The position numbers and the translations under genes were made by a program. A model generated the notes under the pieces. That model saw only the letters and a list, made by a program, of their open reading frames with translations. It was not told the DNA's origin and did no database searches. A stretch of DNA of 64,000 bases from Shimia sp049116215 (GTDB taxonomy: Bacteria > Pseudomonadota > Alphaproteobacteria > Rhodobacterales > Rhodobacteraceae): NCBI RefSeq assembly GCF_049116215.1, contig NZ_JAGDZB010000001.1, positions 1 to 64,000 on the forward strand, in the 5' to 3' direction. Below, one piece after another: positions 31,497 through 39,405 of the stretch (positions are counted from its first letter, which is position 1; every line of letters begins with the position of its first letter).

Positions 31497-33077
31497 TTAG
31501 TTCAGCTTGAAGTACTTGAACTTGGCGGTGTCATCTGGTGCCACGATGGTGTCAACCTTGGAGGCCATGCCCCAGTTCAGCACCTGGTGGTGGATCGGGA
31601 TGTACAGCTGCTCGTCCTGAACAACGGTCCAGATCTCATTGATCATGCCGTTACGCTTCTCCAGATCGGTTTCGCCGGCCAGCGCTTCGATCTTCGCATC
31701 CAGGTCGGCATCACCAAAGCGGGTGGCGTTCCAGGAACCATACTTCTCACCTTTGGTGTGGGCGAGGAAGTTGAAGATGTACTCGGAGTCATAAGTCGGA
31801 ACACCCCAACCCAGCATGTAGAAATCTGTTTCCAGATTGCTCAGCAGTGGGAAGTGCTGTGCCTTAGGCTTGGCGTCCAGGTTCACCTTCACGCCGATTT
31901 TCGCCAGCATGCCAACAGCCGCCTGACAGATCTTCTCGTCGTTGATGTAACGGTCGTTCGGGCAGTTCAGCGTGATGCCAAAACCATCCGCAAAACCCGC
32001 TTCCGCCATCAGGCCTTTGGCCTTTTCGATGTCAGTCATGGAAGAGCTGTCCATGGCCTCGTTCCAGCCGTTTACAAACGGAGGAGAGATCATGCCCGCA
32101 GGCGCAGACTGGCCACGCATCACAACTTTCTGGATCGCCGCGCGGTCAATCGCCATGGACATCGCTTTACGGACACGCACATCAGACATCGGGTTGATGC
32201 CGTCCACGTCGTCGTTGGCAATGTCTTCGGCCGCTTGGTTCATACCAAAGAAGATCACGCGGTTCTGAGGTGCGGTACGCACGTCCAGACCATCGGTGCC
32301 GCTCACACGGCCAAGGTCTTGCACAGGCACGTCCTGAATGAAGTCCACTTCACCGGACAGCAGCGCCGCAACACGGGTCGCTGCGTTCTGAATTGGTGTG
32401 TAGATCACTTCGGTGACCTGCATTGGGAACTCATTTTTTCCCCAATAGCCATCATAGGCAGACAGCACGGTTTTCACGTCCGGCTCGCGGGACACCAGCT
32501 TGTATGGACCGGTACCATTGGCATTTTTGGCCGCAAAGGTGTTCTCGCCACCTTCATAGTCCTGCACTTTGACCGCGTTGTTGGCCTCTGCCCAATCCTT
32601 GTCCATGATGAACATGTTGGTCAGGTTGTTGGCCATTATCGGGTTTGGACCGTTGGTCTCAATCTCAATCTCATACTCGCCGGTGGCGCGCACTTCTTTC
32701 ACGGATGCCAGAAGCTCTTTGTAGTCGGAGTCTTCGGTCATCGCGCGGTCGAGCGAGAACTTTACGTCCTCAGAGTTGAACGCAGCGCCATCGTGGAAGG
32801 TCACACCTTCACGCAGCTTGAACACCCAAACATTTGGGTTGTCTGCGGACGGGCCCCATTCGGTGGCCAGCGCCGGCACCATGGCACCGGTCATGTCACG
32901 CATCACCAGAGGCTCCATGATCTGGTGCGCAAGCGCGGAGGTTGGTCCCTCGTTCTGTGCATGCGGATCCAGAGTCAGCGCATCACCTGCGCGGGCCCAA
33001 CGGACGGTTTCGGCTTGTGCCAGCATTGGCATCGCTGCAATAGCGGCGGTGGCCAGCATCATTGTTTTGAACTTCAT
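31497..33077 (-). CDS. Peptide-type ABC transporter substrate-binding protein (family 5)
   Basis: A 526-residue periplasmic binding protein. The signal peptide ends near MLAQA-ET; the mature part has the family 5 hallmarks DALTLDPHAQNEGPT near the start and the ThrxxxLxxGV-like FKLREGVTFHDGAAFN segment. ATG at 33077 is chosen over GTG at 33086 because GGGGAG lies eight bases upstream of it. Ligands of this family include di- and oligopeptides, nickel and opines. No permease or ATPase gene is adjacent, so it is an orphan that must dock on components encoded elsewhere. Confidence 0.88.
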   Translation of the reverse strand: MKFKTMMLATAAIAAMPMLAQAETVRWARAGDALTLDPHAQNEGPTSALAHQIMEPLVMRDMTGAMVPALATEWGPSADNPNVWVFKLREGVTFHDGAAFNSEDVKFSLDRAMTEDSDYKELLASVKEVRATGEYEIEIETNGPNPIMANNLTNMFIMDKDWAEANNAVKVQDYEGGENTFAAKNANGTGPYKLVSREPDVKTVLSAYDGYWGKNEFPMQVTEVIYTPIQNAATRVAALLSGEVDFIQDVPVQDLGRVSGTDGLDVRTAPQNRVIFFGMNQAAEDIANDDVDGINPMSDVRVRKAMSMAIDRAAIQKVVMRGQSAPAGMISPPFVNGWNEAMDSSSMTDIEKAKGLMAEAGFADGFGITLNCPNDRYINDEKICQAAVGMLAKIGVKVNLDAKPKAQHFPLLSNLETDFYMLGWGVPTYDSEYIFNFLAHTKGEKYGSWNATRFGDADLDAKIEALAGETDLEKRNGMINEIWTVVQDEQLYIPIHHQVLNWGMASKVDTIVAPDDTAKFKYFKLN

Positions 33078-33192
33078 CAATTTCACTCCCCTGATAAAGT
33101 TGGTGCGGGGATGATTGACGCCAACGCCGCGAATATCAAGGTAAAACCTGCCAGTTTTTTGAGCATAACCCGCGCGCGCTACGTGAAAAAAC

Positions 33193-33218
33193 GAGAAAGG
33201 GCGCCAATTTAGGCGCCC
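33193..33218 (-). terminator. Intrinsic terminator of comDE
   Basis: On the minus strand a 7-bp perfect stem (GGGCGCC / GGCGCCC) with a six-base loop is followed by TTTCTCGTTTTTT. It starts about 33 bases after the comE stop. Confidence 0.8.
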
Positions 33219-33250
33219 AAACTGAATATTTGTTCAGCGGTTAAAAAGGC

Positions 33251-33805
33251 TTAGCGCCGGACTTCTTCCATAAAGCGTTCCCGGATCACAATGGGATTGG
33301 TCTTGATCACCGGCACCTTCACATTGCCGCTTTCGCACTTGCTGACAATGATTGTCATCTCATCGCTGGCAATCGCCGCTTTCACCGCCTCCGCCGTGTC
33401 TTCCGCAGAAACGGTCAGCACAGTCTCGGCGCCACACGCTTTCGCCACCGCCGCCAGATCGGTTTTCATGCCAGCATAAGTTGGCTGATCCCCGGTTGAG
33501 CCATAAGACCCATTGTCGATGATCAGCAGCGTGAAGCTGCCCTGCGGGTTGTTGCCAATGGTCGCCAACGTGCCAAGGTTGGTCAACACAGAGCCATCCC
33601 CGTCAATCGCAATTACCGGCTTATCTTGTGCGGCCGCCAAACCTAGGCCAATCGAGGACGCCAGCCCCATAGTCCCCAGCATGTAGAAATTTGACGCGCG
33701 GTCATCCAGCGCATGCAGTTCCTGGCTTGGCGCACCAATGTTGCACACCACCAGATGCTCGCTGATCACCGGAATAAGCGTTTTGAACACATCGTTGCGG
33801 ATCAT
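33251..33805 (-). CDS. comE: Sulfopyruvate/phosphonopyruvate decarboxylase, ThDP-binding (beta) subunit
   Basis: A 184-residue subunit with the thiamine-diphosphate motif starting IDGDGSVLTNLG near residue 68 and ending in IIDNGSYGSTGDQ near residue 98. It pairs with the upstream gene, whose stop overlaps this start (ATGA), so the two are translationally coupled. ComDE converts 3-sulfopyruvate to sulfoacetaldehyde plus carbon dioxide in coenzyme M synthesis of archaea and in sulfonate breakdown of marine bacteria; phosphonopyruvate is the main alternative substrate and cannot be excluded. Confidence 0.78.
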   Translation of the reverse strand: MIRNDVFKTLIPVISEHLVVCNIGAPSQELHALDDRASNFYMLGTMGLASSIGLGLAAAQDKPVIAIDGDGSVLTNLGTLATIGNNPQGSFTLLIIDNGSYGSTGDQPTYAGMKTDLAAVAKACGAETVLTVSAEDTAEAVKAAIASDEMTIIVSKCESGNVKVPVIKTNPIVIRERFMEEVRR

Positions 33806-34308
33806 GCTGAAGCCCTCCAGAAAGATGCATCACACAGGATGGCCACCGGTTTGGACGCCATCTGCGCATACTCCAGAATGCCGGGCAGTTCTGCGGCGTC
33901 TTCCGGTTTGTGAAAATGGTAGGTCGGGATGTGCAGCTGGTTCAGGATTGCCTTGGTGTGCAGCGCCATCTCCACCTGACAGGCCACCGGCTCCCCCACT
34001 TCACCGCGATAGGAAATCAACATCGGCAGTGGGATCTGGTAGAACTGGATCAACGTCGCCAACGTGTTCACCACCACCCCCAGCGCAGTGTTCTGCATCA
34101 CAATTGCTGGCTTCATGCCTCCCATATAGGCCCCGGCACAGAGCCCCATGCCCTCGTCTTCTTTATTGGACGGCATGTGCATGATCTCAGATGTCTCCTC
34201 CAACACCTCGATCACCCCTGCCAGCTGCTTGCACGGCACCGAGGTGATGTAATCAATCCCCGCCGCCTTCAGATCCCTAACGATCTGATGATCCATCTCT
34301 GTCGCCAT
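33802..34308 (-). CDS. comD: Sulfopyruvate/phosphonopyruvate decarboxylase, alpha subunit
   Basis: A 168-residue PYR-type half of a ThDP decarboxylase. It has the conserved YITSVPCKQLAGV segment near residue 20-30, the NKEDEGMGLCAGAYMGG region carrying the glutamate that activates the cofactor, and MQNTALG. GGGAGG lies four bases upstream of the chosen ATG at 34308. It overlaps comE by four bases. A terminator separates it from the upstream gabD-like gene, so comDE is probably its own unit. Confidence 0.78.
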   Translation of the reverse strand: MATEMDHQIVRDLKAAGIDYITSVPCKQLAGVIEVLEETSEIMHMPSNKEDEGMGLCAGAYMGGMKPAIVMQNTALGVVVNTLATLIQFYQIPLPMLISYRGEVGEPVACQVEMALHTKAILNQLHIPTYHFHKPEDAAELPGILEYAQMASKPVAILCDASFWRASA

Positions 34309-34428
34309 CTGTCCTCCCATCCCTGGCCAGATGCCCTCTCGTGAGCGCATCACCTATCGCGACTTTGGGCATACACTTGCGCGTCAGTACAGCCAGAATG
34401 TGCCAACGGATGGGGCCAGTTTGCATAG

Positions 34429-34460
34429 AAAAGGCCTTAGCGATCCACACCGCTCAGGCC
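34429..34460 (-). terminator. Terminator between gabD-like gene and comD
   Basis: On the minus strand a 10-bp stem with one mismatch (GGCCTGAGCG / CGCTAAGGCC) is followed by TTTT. It begins about 30 bases after the aldehyde dehydrogenase stop. It argues that galM-gabD and comDE are separate transcripts, or at least that readthrough is limited. Confidence 0.65.
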
Positions 34461-34490
34461 CAACAGTCTCAATAGTGATTTAGCTCAGAC

Positions 34491-35939
34491 TTACAGCCCG
34501 GCCAGACAGGTGTATTTGGTGATCATGTAGTCTTCCAAACCCTGGCTGCCGCCCTCTTTGCCCATACCGCTTTCTTTCACGCCGCCAAACGGCGCTTCCA
34601 CGGTGGTGATCAAACCGGAATTGATGCCAACCATGCCATACTCCAGGTTCTCATTCATGCGGAACGCCCGCGCGAGGTCTTTGGTGTAGGCATAGGCCGC
34701 AAGGCCGTAGTCCGTGGCATTGGCCGCCGCCACAGCATCCTCTTCGTCCTCAAACTTGTAAACCGCCGCCAATGGGCCAAAGATTTCGTCGGTCGAGAAA
34801 GACATCTCGGACGTCGCGCCAGTGATCACGGTGGGCTCAAAGAAGGTCTGACCCAGCGCATGGCGGTTGCCGCCCAGCTCCACGGTGCCGCCCTTGGCCT
34901 TGGCATCCGCCACCATGCCCTCGACCTTTTTCACAGCGTTCTCGTCAATCAGCGGGCCTTGCACCACGCCATCCTCTATGCCATCGCCGACTTTCATAGC
35001 CGCGACCGCCTCTTTTAGCTTGGCAACAAAGGCGTCATGGATACCGGCCTGCACGTAGAAGCGGTTGGTGCAAACACAGGTCTGCCCCATGTTGCGGAAC
35101 TTCGCGATCATCGCGCCATCGACAGCCGCGTCCAGATCGGCGTCGTCAAACACAATAAACGGCGCATTGCCGCCCAGTTCCATAGAAACCTTCTTCACCT
35201 GATCCGCCGACTGACGGATCAGCAGCTTGCCGACATTGGTGGAGCCGGTGAAGGTCACCTTGCGCACGTCATGGTTCTCCATGATCGCGCCACCAATCGA
35301 GGGCGCATCACCGGTGACAATGTTCACCACCCCATCCGGGAAGCCCACATCCTGACACAGCTTGCCCCAGACCAGACCACTATAGGGCGTCTGCGGCGCT
35401 GGCTTGGCCACAATGGTACAGCCAGCGGCCAACGCGGGCGCAATTTTACGCGCCAACATCGAACTAGGGAAATTCCACGGTGTGACCATGCCAACCACAC
35501 CCACTGGATGGTGGGTCACCATCAGACGTTTGTCATTGGTCGGAGACGGAATGATCTCGCCTTTAGAGCGGCGGATTTCCTCAGCAAACCAGCGCACATA
35601 GGCCGCGCCAATGCCAATCTCACCGCGCGCTTCAAACAGCGGCTTGCCTTGCTCAGCGGTCAACAACTGCGCCAGATCTTCCTGATTGTCCATCAACGCA
35701 TCATGCAGCTTGTGCAGCAGGGTCACGCGCTCCATCAGGTTGGTCTTGGACCAAGTTTTAAAGGCTTCGCTCGCCGCCGCAATCGCGCGCTGTGTCTCGG
35801 CACCGCCCGCCTCTGGCACCGTGCCCAATACCGCGCCTGTGGCCGGGTTGGTGATTTCCGTTGTCGCGCCATTGTCGGCCCCGACCCACTGGCCGCCAAT
35901 CAAGTTGGATTCCAGCAGCAGTCCGTTGAAGTTGCTCAT
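34491..35939 (-). CDS. gabD: NAD(P)-dependent aldehyde dehydrogenase, succinate-semialdehyde type
   Basis: A 482-residue aldehyde dehydrogenase, the same length as E. coli GabD. It shows the PWNFPSSM segment, the FTGSTNVGKLL cofactor motif near residue 230, the SMELGGNAPFIV catalytic glutamate region and the GQTCVCTNRF catalytic cysteine region. The ATG overlaps the galM stop (ATGA). Succinate semialdehyde is the default substrate, but enzymes of this branch also oxidise 3-sulfolactaldehyde, sulfoacetaldehyde or glutarate semialdehyde, and the neighbouring mutarotase and comDE make a sulfo-aldehyde worth testing. Confidence 0.8.
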   Translation of the reverse strand: MSNFNGLLLESNLIGGQWVGADNGATTEITNPATGAVLGTVPEAGGAETQRAIAAASEAFKTWSKTNLMERVTLLHKLHDALMDNQEDLAQLLTAEQGKPLFEARGEIGIGAAYVRWFAEEIRRSKGEIIPSPTNDKRLMVTHHPVGVVGMVTPWNFPSSMLARKIAPALAAGCTIVAKPAPQTPYSGLVWGKLCQDVGFPDGVVNIVTGDAPSIGGAIMENHDVRKVTFTGSTNVGKLLIRQSADQVKKVSMELGGNAPFIVFDDADLDAAVDGAMIAKFRNMGQTCVCTNRFYVQAGIHDAFVAKLKEAVAAMKVGDGIEDGVVQGPLIDENAVKKVEGMVADAKAKGGTVELGGNRHALGQTFFEPTVITGATSEMSFSTDEIFGPLAAVYKFEDEEDAVAAANATDYGLAAYAYTKDLARAFRMNENLEYGMVGINSGLITTVEAPFGGVKESGMGKEGGSQGLEDYMITKYTCLAGL

Positions 35940-36934
35940 GTCTGACCTCTCGAAAAGACAAATTGTGTGTGTTGGTGATAACGCTCGCCCGGCCGCAACA
36001 CGGCCTGCGGAAAATTCTTGTGATGATGCGCATCCGGCCAAACCTGCGGCTCCAGCGCAATGCCCGCGCTTGCGCCCATTGGCTGGCCCGTTAGCCCAGC
36101 CGTCGCCGTATTGACCCCTGCGCCATCATAAACCTGTAAACCCGGCTCCGTGGTCGAACACGTCATCTGCACGCCAGAAATCGTGCTTTGCAGGGTTGCC
36201 ACGGGTCGCAGAGATTGTCGCGCGTCGGACAGGCAGAAATTGTGATCCAACGGAGACGCCTGCCCCACCGGCGCAGCCTCACAAAAATCAAAACGCGTCC
36301 CCGCCACCGATGCCACTTCACCGGTCGGGATCAGAGTATTATCTACAGGTGTGTAGCGCTCAGCCGCGACCTGCAAAAGATGCCCTGAAACAGTCTCCGC
36401 ATCGTCGAGCACAAAATAACTGTGATGCGCCAGACTACAAAGCGTAGTCCGATCCGTTTCGGCCAGCATCTGAATGTCCAGCGTACCGCCCTCCAAAAGC
36501 GCAAATGTCACCAAACACGTCAATGTCCCGGGAAACCCCATATGCCCGTCTGGCAGCACCGCCCTAAGCGTCACATGATCCTCGGTGACCGCCTCAATCT
36601 CCCACAGATGACCACCCAGCCCTTCAGCCCCGCCATGCAACGTATGCCGACCACCATCGTTGGTATCCAGTTGATAGCTCTGCCCGTCCAGCTCCAGATG
36701 CCCGTCGCGAATACGGTTAGCAAACCGCCCAACCGTGGCACCGAAATACGGCGACTCCGTCACGTAGGGCGCAAACTCTGGGAACCCCAACACCAAAGGC
36801 GCGTCATGCCCCTCCAAGCGCAGATCCTGCAACACCGCGCCAACTGTCAGCACATGTGCGGTCAACCCGCCGCCCGTCAGCGTCACGCGATGAACCGCGC
36901 CGCCGTCTGGCATGTGTCCCCAAATCTCAGTCAC
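35936..36934 (-). CDS. galM: Aldose 1-epimerase (galactose mutarotase)
   Basis: A 332-residue canonical GalM. The substrate loop GRFANRI is near residue 70, the catalytic histidine is in LAHHSYFVL near residue 168 and the catalytic glutamate is in ALEPQVWPDA near residue 300. It equilibrates alpha and beta anomers of hexoses. Its stop overlaps the start of the aldehyde dehydrogenase gene, so the pair is translationally coupled. This is the second mutarotase-fold gene in the window and belongs to a different branch from the one at 18517. Confidence 0.88.
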   Translation of the reverse strand: MTEIWGHMPDGGAVHRVTLTGGGLTAHVLTVGAVLQDLRLEGHDAPLVLGFPEFAPYVTESPYFGATVGRFANRIRDGHLELDGQSYQLDTNDGGRHTLHGGAEGLGGHLWEIEAVTEDHVTLRAVLPDGHMGFPGTLTCLVTFALLEGGTLDIQMLAETDRTTLCSLAHHSYFVLDDAETVSGHLLQVAAERYTPVDNTLIPTGEVASVAGTRFDFCEAAPVGQASPLDHNFCLSDARQSLRPVATLQSTISGVQMTCSTTEPGLQVYDGAGVNTATAGLTGQPMGASAGIALEPQVWPDAHHHKNFPQAVLRPGERYHQHTQFVFSRGQT

Positions 36935-37061
36935 CTAAGCGCCCCGCCTTATGAGAATGCTGCATCTCTCCCACCATCGATGGCAATGGCGTAGTGCCAA
37001 AAACCATCGATGCTGACGCCAGATGCAATCACGTGGCGTGACGTCCTGCAAGGGCTTCCCT

Positions 37062-37079
37062 GAAATTTGATCAAATTTC
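37062..37079. promoter_or_regulatory. 18-bp perfect palindrome upstream of galM
   Basis: GAAATTTGATCAAATTTC is a perfect 18-bp palindrome, about 130 bases upstream of galM and 50 bases downstream of the endonuclease gene. It is A/T-rich and looks like a binding site for a dimeric regulator, though no regulator gene is adjacent. Confidence 0.4.
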
Positions 37080-37129
37080 TCCGCGTAACGCGGACCAACC
37101 GCCGCGCCCACAACAAAATCCGGGCGCGC

Positions 37130-37975
37130 TTAGTCTGTCTCTGAGGTCAGAACCACATCCGCGACATAGCCCAGATGATCAGAGGCTTCCGCATGCACAC
37201 CTTCAATCACCTGCACATTGGAGACGAGAAAGTCCCCTTTGGACAAGAAGACATAGTCAATCCGACGGTGCTTCTCTGTGCCTGCAATCACCGGATAGGT
37301 CCCGCGTTCCAGCACATACTCCGCGCCCGATTGTGCCACCAATGCGCTGTCCTCATAGGCAGAAGACACAACGCCATGCCGTTTGTCACTGGGTTTGAAG
37401 TTGAAATCCCCCATCAACAGAACGGGCGAACTGGTTTTTGCAAACGGCGCCATCATGCGCTGCAGTTGAATACCGGTGTTGTCTTCGCGATCTCGGTGGA
37501 TTGAGGTCGCAAACAGCGCACGGCCGCCAACCTCAATCTGCGCGACAGGCATGGCCTTGCCATTGCCCTTGCCCCGGCTGGTCACCACACGTTTTGTCTC
37601 TGCCATCGGGCATTTGCTCAGCACGGCATTGCCCCACCACGGCATCGGGCTCGGATGAAAGGCAAACGTGCTCTCCATTCCCAGAGCACGCGCAATCCGA
37701 CTGGTCTGTCCCCAGCCCAGGACCTCCTGCAACGCCACCACATCCGGATCTGCAGCCGCAATCGCCGCCACAATCGGGCCAACGTCATGGTCCCCCAACA
37801 ACTCATGCAGCGGGTTGGCGCCGGGATTCTTGGTGCCAAGCGCGGTGCGGATGTTAAACGTCATCACCCGCAGATTGCCCTGCGCATCGCCACAGCTTTG
37901 CTCCGCTTTTACCGCAGCGCCCCCAAACCCAAAGGCCGCAATCAGCAGGCCTAAAACAGCACCCAAGCGGATCAT
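37130..37975 (-). CDS. Secreted endonuclease/exonuclease/phosphatase-family protein
   Basis: A 281-residue protein with an N-terminal signal peptide (cleavage near AAVKA) and the full EEP fold signature: RVMTFNIR, VVALQEV, TSIHRDR, LLMGDFN, RIDYVFLS and a final SDHLGY. It should be a metal-dependent phosphodiesterase or phosphatase acting in the periplasm or outside. ATG at 37975 overlaps the stop of the capsule ATPase gene (TGATG), so it is translationally coupled to the capsule export operon. Activity on a phosphodiester-linked capsule or on DNA is possible; neither is shown. Confidence 0.82.
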   Translation of the reverse strand: MIRLGAVLGLLIAAFGFGGAAVKAEQSCGDAQGNLRVMTFNIRTALGTKNPGANPLHELLGDHDVGPIVAAIAAADPDVVALQEVLGWGQTSRIARALGMESTFAFHPSPMPWWGNAVLSKCPMAETKRVVTSRGKGNGKAMPVAQIEVGGRALFATSIHRDREDNTGIQLQRMMAPFAKTSSPVLLMGDFNFKPSDKRHGVVSSAYEDSALVAQSGAEYVLERGTYPVIAGTEKHRRIDYVFLSKGDFLVSNVQVIEGVHAEASDHLGYVADVVLTSETD

Positions 37976-38625
37976 CAACAAAACTTCCTATAGTCTTTCA
38001 GCAACTCATTCACATCATCGTAGTGATACAGCTTGCTGCCATAGGCAAACACGCCGCAATCACAGTAATCTTTGATGGTCTTTTCCGAGTGCGAAATCAT
38101 CACCACCCGCGCATCTTTGATTTTATCTTTTAGCGCCTTTTCGCTCTTTTTCTTAAAACGCCGGTCGCCAACAGCCGTGATTTCATCAATCAGATAACAC
38201 TCAAAACTGATCGCCAAAGAGAGACCAAAAGCCAATCGGGCTTTCATCCCGCTCGAATAGGTTTGAATCGGCAGGTTCAACGATTTTCCGAGCTCGGCAA
38301 ACTCCTGCACCTGCTCCAAAATTGTCTCCGTGTGACAGCCATAAACCCGAGACACAAACCGCACATTTTCCACACCGGTCATCATCCCGTTAAAGCCGCG
38401 CGCAAACCCCATCGGCCAGCTCACCTTTTCGGTCCGCCGCACCCGGCCCGAGGTCGGCAGTTCGATCCCGGCAATCATGCGCATCATGGTCGATTTGCCA
38501 GCCCCATTGTGCCCCATGAGCGCCACGTTCTTGCGATCGGCGAACCGGTAAGACGCATCATCCAGAATGACTTTCCGGACGTTTTTGACATTGTAGATCT
38601 TTGTCAGATTTTCAAAAGCGATCAT
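37975..38625 (-). CDS. kpsT: Capsule export ABC transporter ATPase (KpsT/CtrD/BexA type)
   Basis: A 216-residue ATPase. Walker A is GHNGAGKST at residues 38-46, the signature is YSSGMKARLAF near residue 133, and Walker B is CYLIDEI near residue 153. The short length and the atypical signature are standard for ABC-2 capsule exporters, which move finished polysaccharide from the cytoplasm across the inner membrane. It lies two bases after the permease gene and is coupled to the following secreted EEP protein. Confidence 0.92.
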   Translation of the reverse strand: MIAFENLTKIYNVKNVRKVILDDASYRFADRKNVALMGHNGAGKSTMMRMIAGIELPTSGRVRRTEKVSWPMGFARGFNGMMTGVENVRFVSRVYGCHTETILEQVQEFAELGKSLNLPIQTYSSGMKARLAFGLSLAISFECYLIDEITAVGDRRFKKKSEKALKDKIKDARVVMISHSEKTIKDYCDCGVFAYGSKLYHYDDVNELLKDYRKFC

Positions 38626-38627
38626 GC

Positions 38628-39395
38628 TCAGACCCTCTGCTTGCGGGTGATACGTTCGGCAAACAACGCAACAATCACAAGCGTCGCGCCCAAGCCCAAA
38701 GGATACGTAATATCGAGCACATCACTGCGATAGTTTGAGTAAAACCCCTCCCGCGTCCATTCCACAATGTGCAGGATCGGATTCCACTTCAGCACGGCAA
38801 CCGCTTCAGGCGGCATGCTGGACGGGATGTAAAACACCCCGGACAGGAAGAACAACGGGCGGGCAAAAATCTTTTCGATATGCTGCCATGCTTGGTTTTT
38901 CTGGTACAGGATCGCGTTGATTGACCCGATGCCGAAGCCAAACAAACATGTGGTCAAAAACGCATACACCAGCTTCTCTGGGTTGGCCGGAAACTGCCCC
39001 AATCCCACAACAATCAGCCCGCTGTAAAAAACCACATTGATGACAATGAAGGTACAGGCAATCAAAGACAGCCGCGCAAACAGCGTGTCCGGTTCCTTGA
39101 TCATAGGGTAGGACAACAACGATTTGTTGGAGGTAAACGCCCGCATCAACGACACCGAGAGCTTGTTATAAAGCTCCAACGTCAAAACCGCCGTGGCAAA
39201 AAACAACGCCAGAGACGGCCCAAACGGGGATTGCCGGCCGATTAGATAAAACAGCGTCATCAGGAATGACACTGAAAATATCGGTTGGAACACAGCCCAA
39301 AAATACCCCGAGTGAGAGGTACCGAAGGTCATGCGCGTTTCCCGCAAGGTCAACGCCGCGATGACCCGAATTTGCAGCCAAATGGCATAGAACAT
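38628..39395 (-). CDS. kpsM: Capsule export ABC transporter permease (KpsM/CtrC/BexB type)
   Basis: A 255-residue ABC-2-type permease with about six membrane helices and the conserved N-terminal LTLRETRMTFGTSHSGYFWA segment. It forms the inner-membrane channel for capsule polysaccharide together with the downstream ATPase. Ten bases separate it from the upstream co-polymerase gene. Confidence 0.9.
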   Translation of the reverse strand: MFYAIWLQIRVIAALTLRETRMTFGTSHSGYFWAVFQPIFSVSFLMTLFYLIGRQSPFGPSLALFFATAVLTLELYNKLSVSLMRAFTSNKSLLSYPMIKEPDTLFARLSLIACTFIVINVVFYSGLIVVGLGQFPANPEKLVYAFLTTCLFGFGIGSINAILYQKNQAWQHIEKIFARPLFFLSGVFYIPSSMPPEAVAVLKWNPILHIVEWTREGFYSNYRSDVLDITYPLGLGATLVIVALFAERITRKQRV

Positions 39396-39405
39396 CAGCC
39401 AGACC

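Noticed and set aside
31587..33212. A 541-residue open frame opposite the solute-binding protein gene
   Set aside because: Antisense shadow; the minus-strand gene has a signal peptide and family motifs, this frame has none.
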